A stretch of 64,000 bases of DNA from Arthrobacter sp. NicSoilB4 (GTDB lineage Bacteria; Actinomycetota; Actinomycetes; Actinomycetales; Micrococcaceae), in NCBI RefSeq assembly GCF_019977335.1, contig NZ_AP024653.1:2108001-2172000 (forward strand), read 5' to 3'. The stretch's first letter is position 1. Every line of letters starts with the position of its first letter. The notes below the pieces were generated by a model, which had not been told where the DNA came from, ran no database searches, and saw only the letters and a list, made by a program, of their open reading frames with translations. Of the stretch, positions 63,894 to 64,000 are shown in pieces. The position numbers and the translations under genes are program-made.

Positions 63894-63977
63894 GCTCCAC
63901 CTCCATTCGACTGTCCCGCATCCGGTGCCGCCGTTCGCCGACCGCACCGCACGCTCTGCTGGCACACGGCCTGTCGG

Positions 63978-64000
63978 TTAGCACTCGACATGCCTAAGTG
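63978..64000. promoter_or_regulatory. CIRCE operator, truncated by the window edge
   Basis: TTAGCACTC (63978-63986), 9 nt, then AAGTG to the end. The CIRCE consensus is TTAGCACTC-N9-GAGTGCTAA; the second arm is cut after five bases and its first base is A rather than G. Confidence 0.75.

Overview
The window reads as ordinary chromosome of a high-GC Gram-positive actinobacterium, most likely Micrococcaceae close to Arthrobacter/Pseudarthrobacter. The clues are the Pup-proteasome accessory genes with a natural PafB-PafC fusion, RbpA, the actinobacterial bcc-aa3 respiratory chain (diheme QcrC, three-helix-type Rieske QcrA, small CtaF), DUF3043/DUF3054 proteins, many GTG/TTG starts, and many start codons preceded directly by a TANNNT -10 box (leaderless genes). 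I saw no rRNA, tRNA, insertion sequence, prophage or CRISPR array.

Layout. 1-8.7 kb: end of pafA, two FKBP prolyl isomerases, pafBC, a small membrane protein, tatA-tatC and a HelY-type helicase, all on the plus strand. 8.8-12.1 kb: an amidohydrolase, a 440-bp region that looks like a structured non-coding RNA or long leader, ppm1, and convergent rbpA with a SigR-type promoter. 12.4-19.4 kb: an SPFH/NfeD pair, a 23S rRNA methyltransferase, an S9 peptidase, peptide deformylase, a lipoprotein and an NTF2-like protein. 19.4-31.3 kb is the most accessory part. It holds a three-gene type III polyketide operon (PKS, methyltransferase, flavin monooxygenase), two membrane proteins, an adenylation-carrier-acyltransferase fusion under a DtxR/IdeR-type iron box, an MFS transporter, an EF-G-like GTPase and a VOC protein. 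31.3-34 kb: LysE, DUF3054, a stand-alone Lrp-type sensor domain and trpD. 34-43 kb: the respiratory chain in two blocks, ctaE-qcrCAB (plus) and ctaC-ctaD-ctaF (minus). Between them lie a DasR-like GntR regulator and ptsH, with a dre-like operator in their shared intergenic region. 43-64 kb is mostly minus strand: erpA, M20 peptidase, pyrD, uppS, recO, leuA with a leucine leader peptide, an LCP cell-wall ligase, era, a CNNM/CorC protein, ybeY, phoH, rsmE, dnaJ, and hrcA with part of its CIRCE operator at the window edge. Isolated plus-strand genes (DUF3043, an alpha/beta hydrolase, an M13 metallopeptidase, a GerMN lipoprotein) are set into this block.

Most of the window is housekeeping. The points worth a second look are regulatory or structural: the iron-boxed adenylation-carrier-acyltransferase fusion; the type III PKS operon; a hairpin repeat found twice, each time in a convergent intergenic region beside a terminator; a candidate structured RNA upstream of ppm1; the dre-like site beside ptsH; a perfect palindrome over the ctaE promoter; and a large set of leaderless genes.
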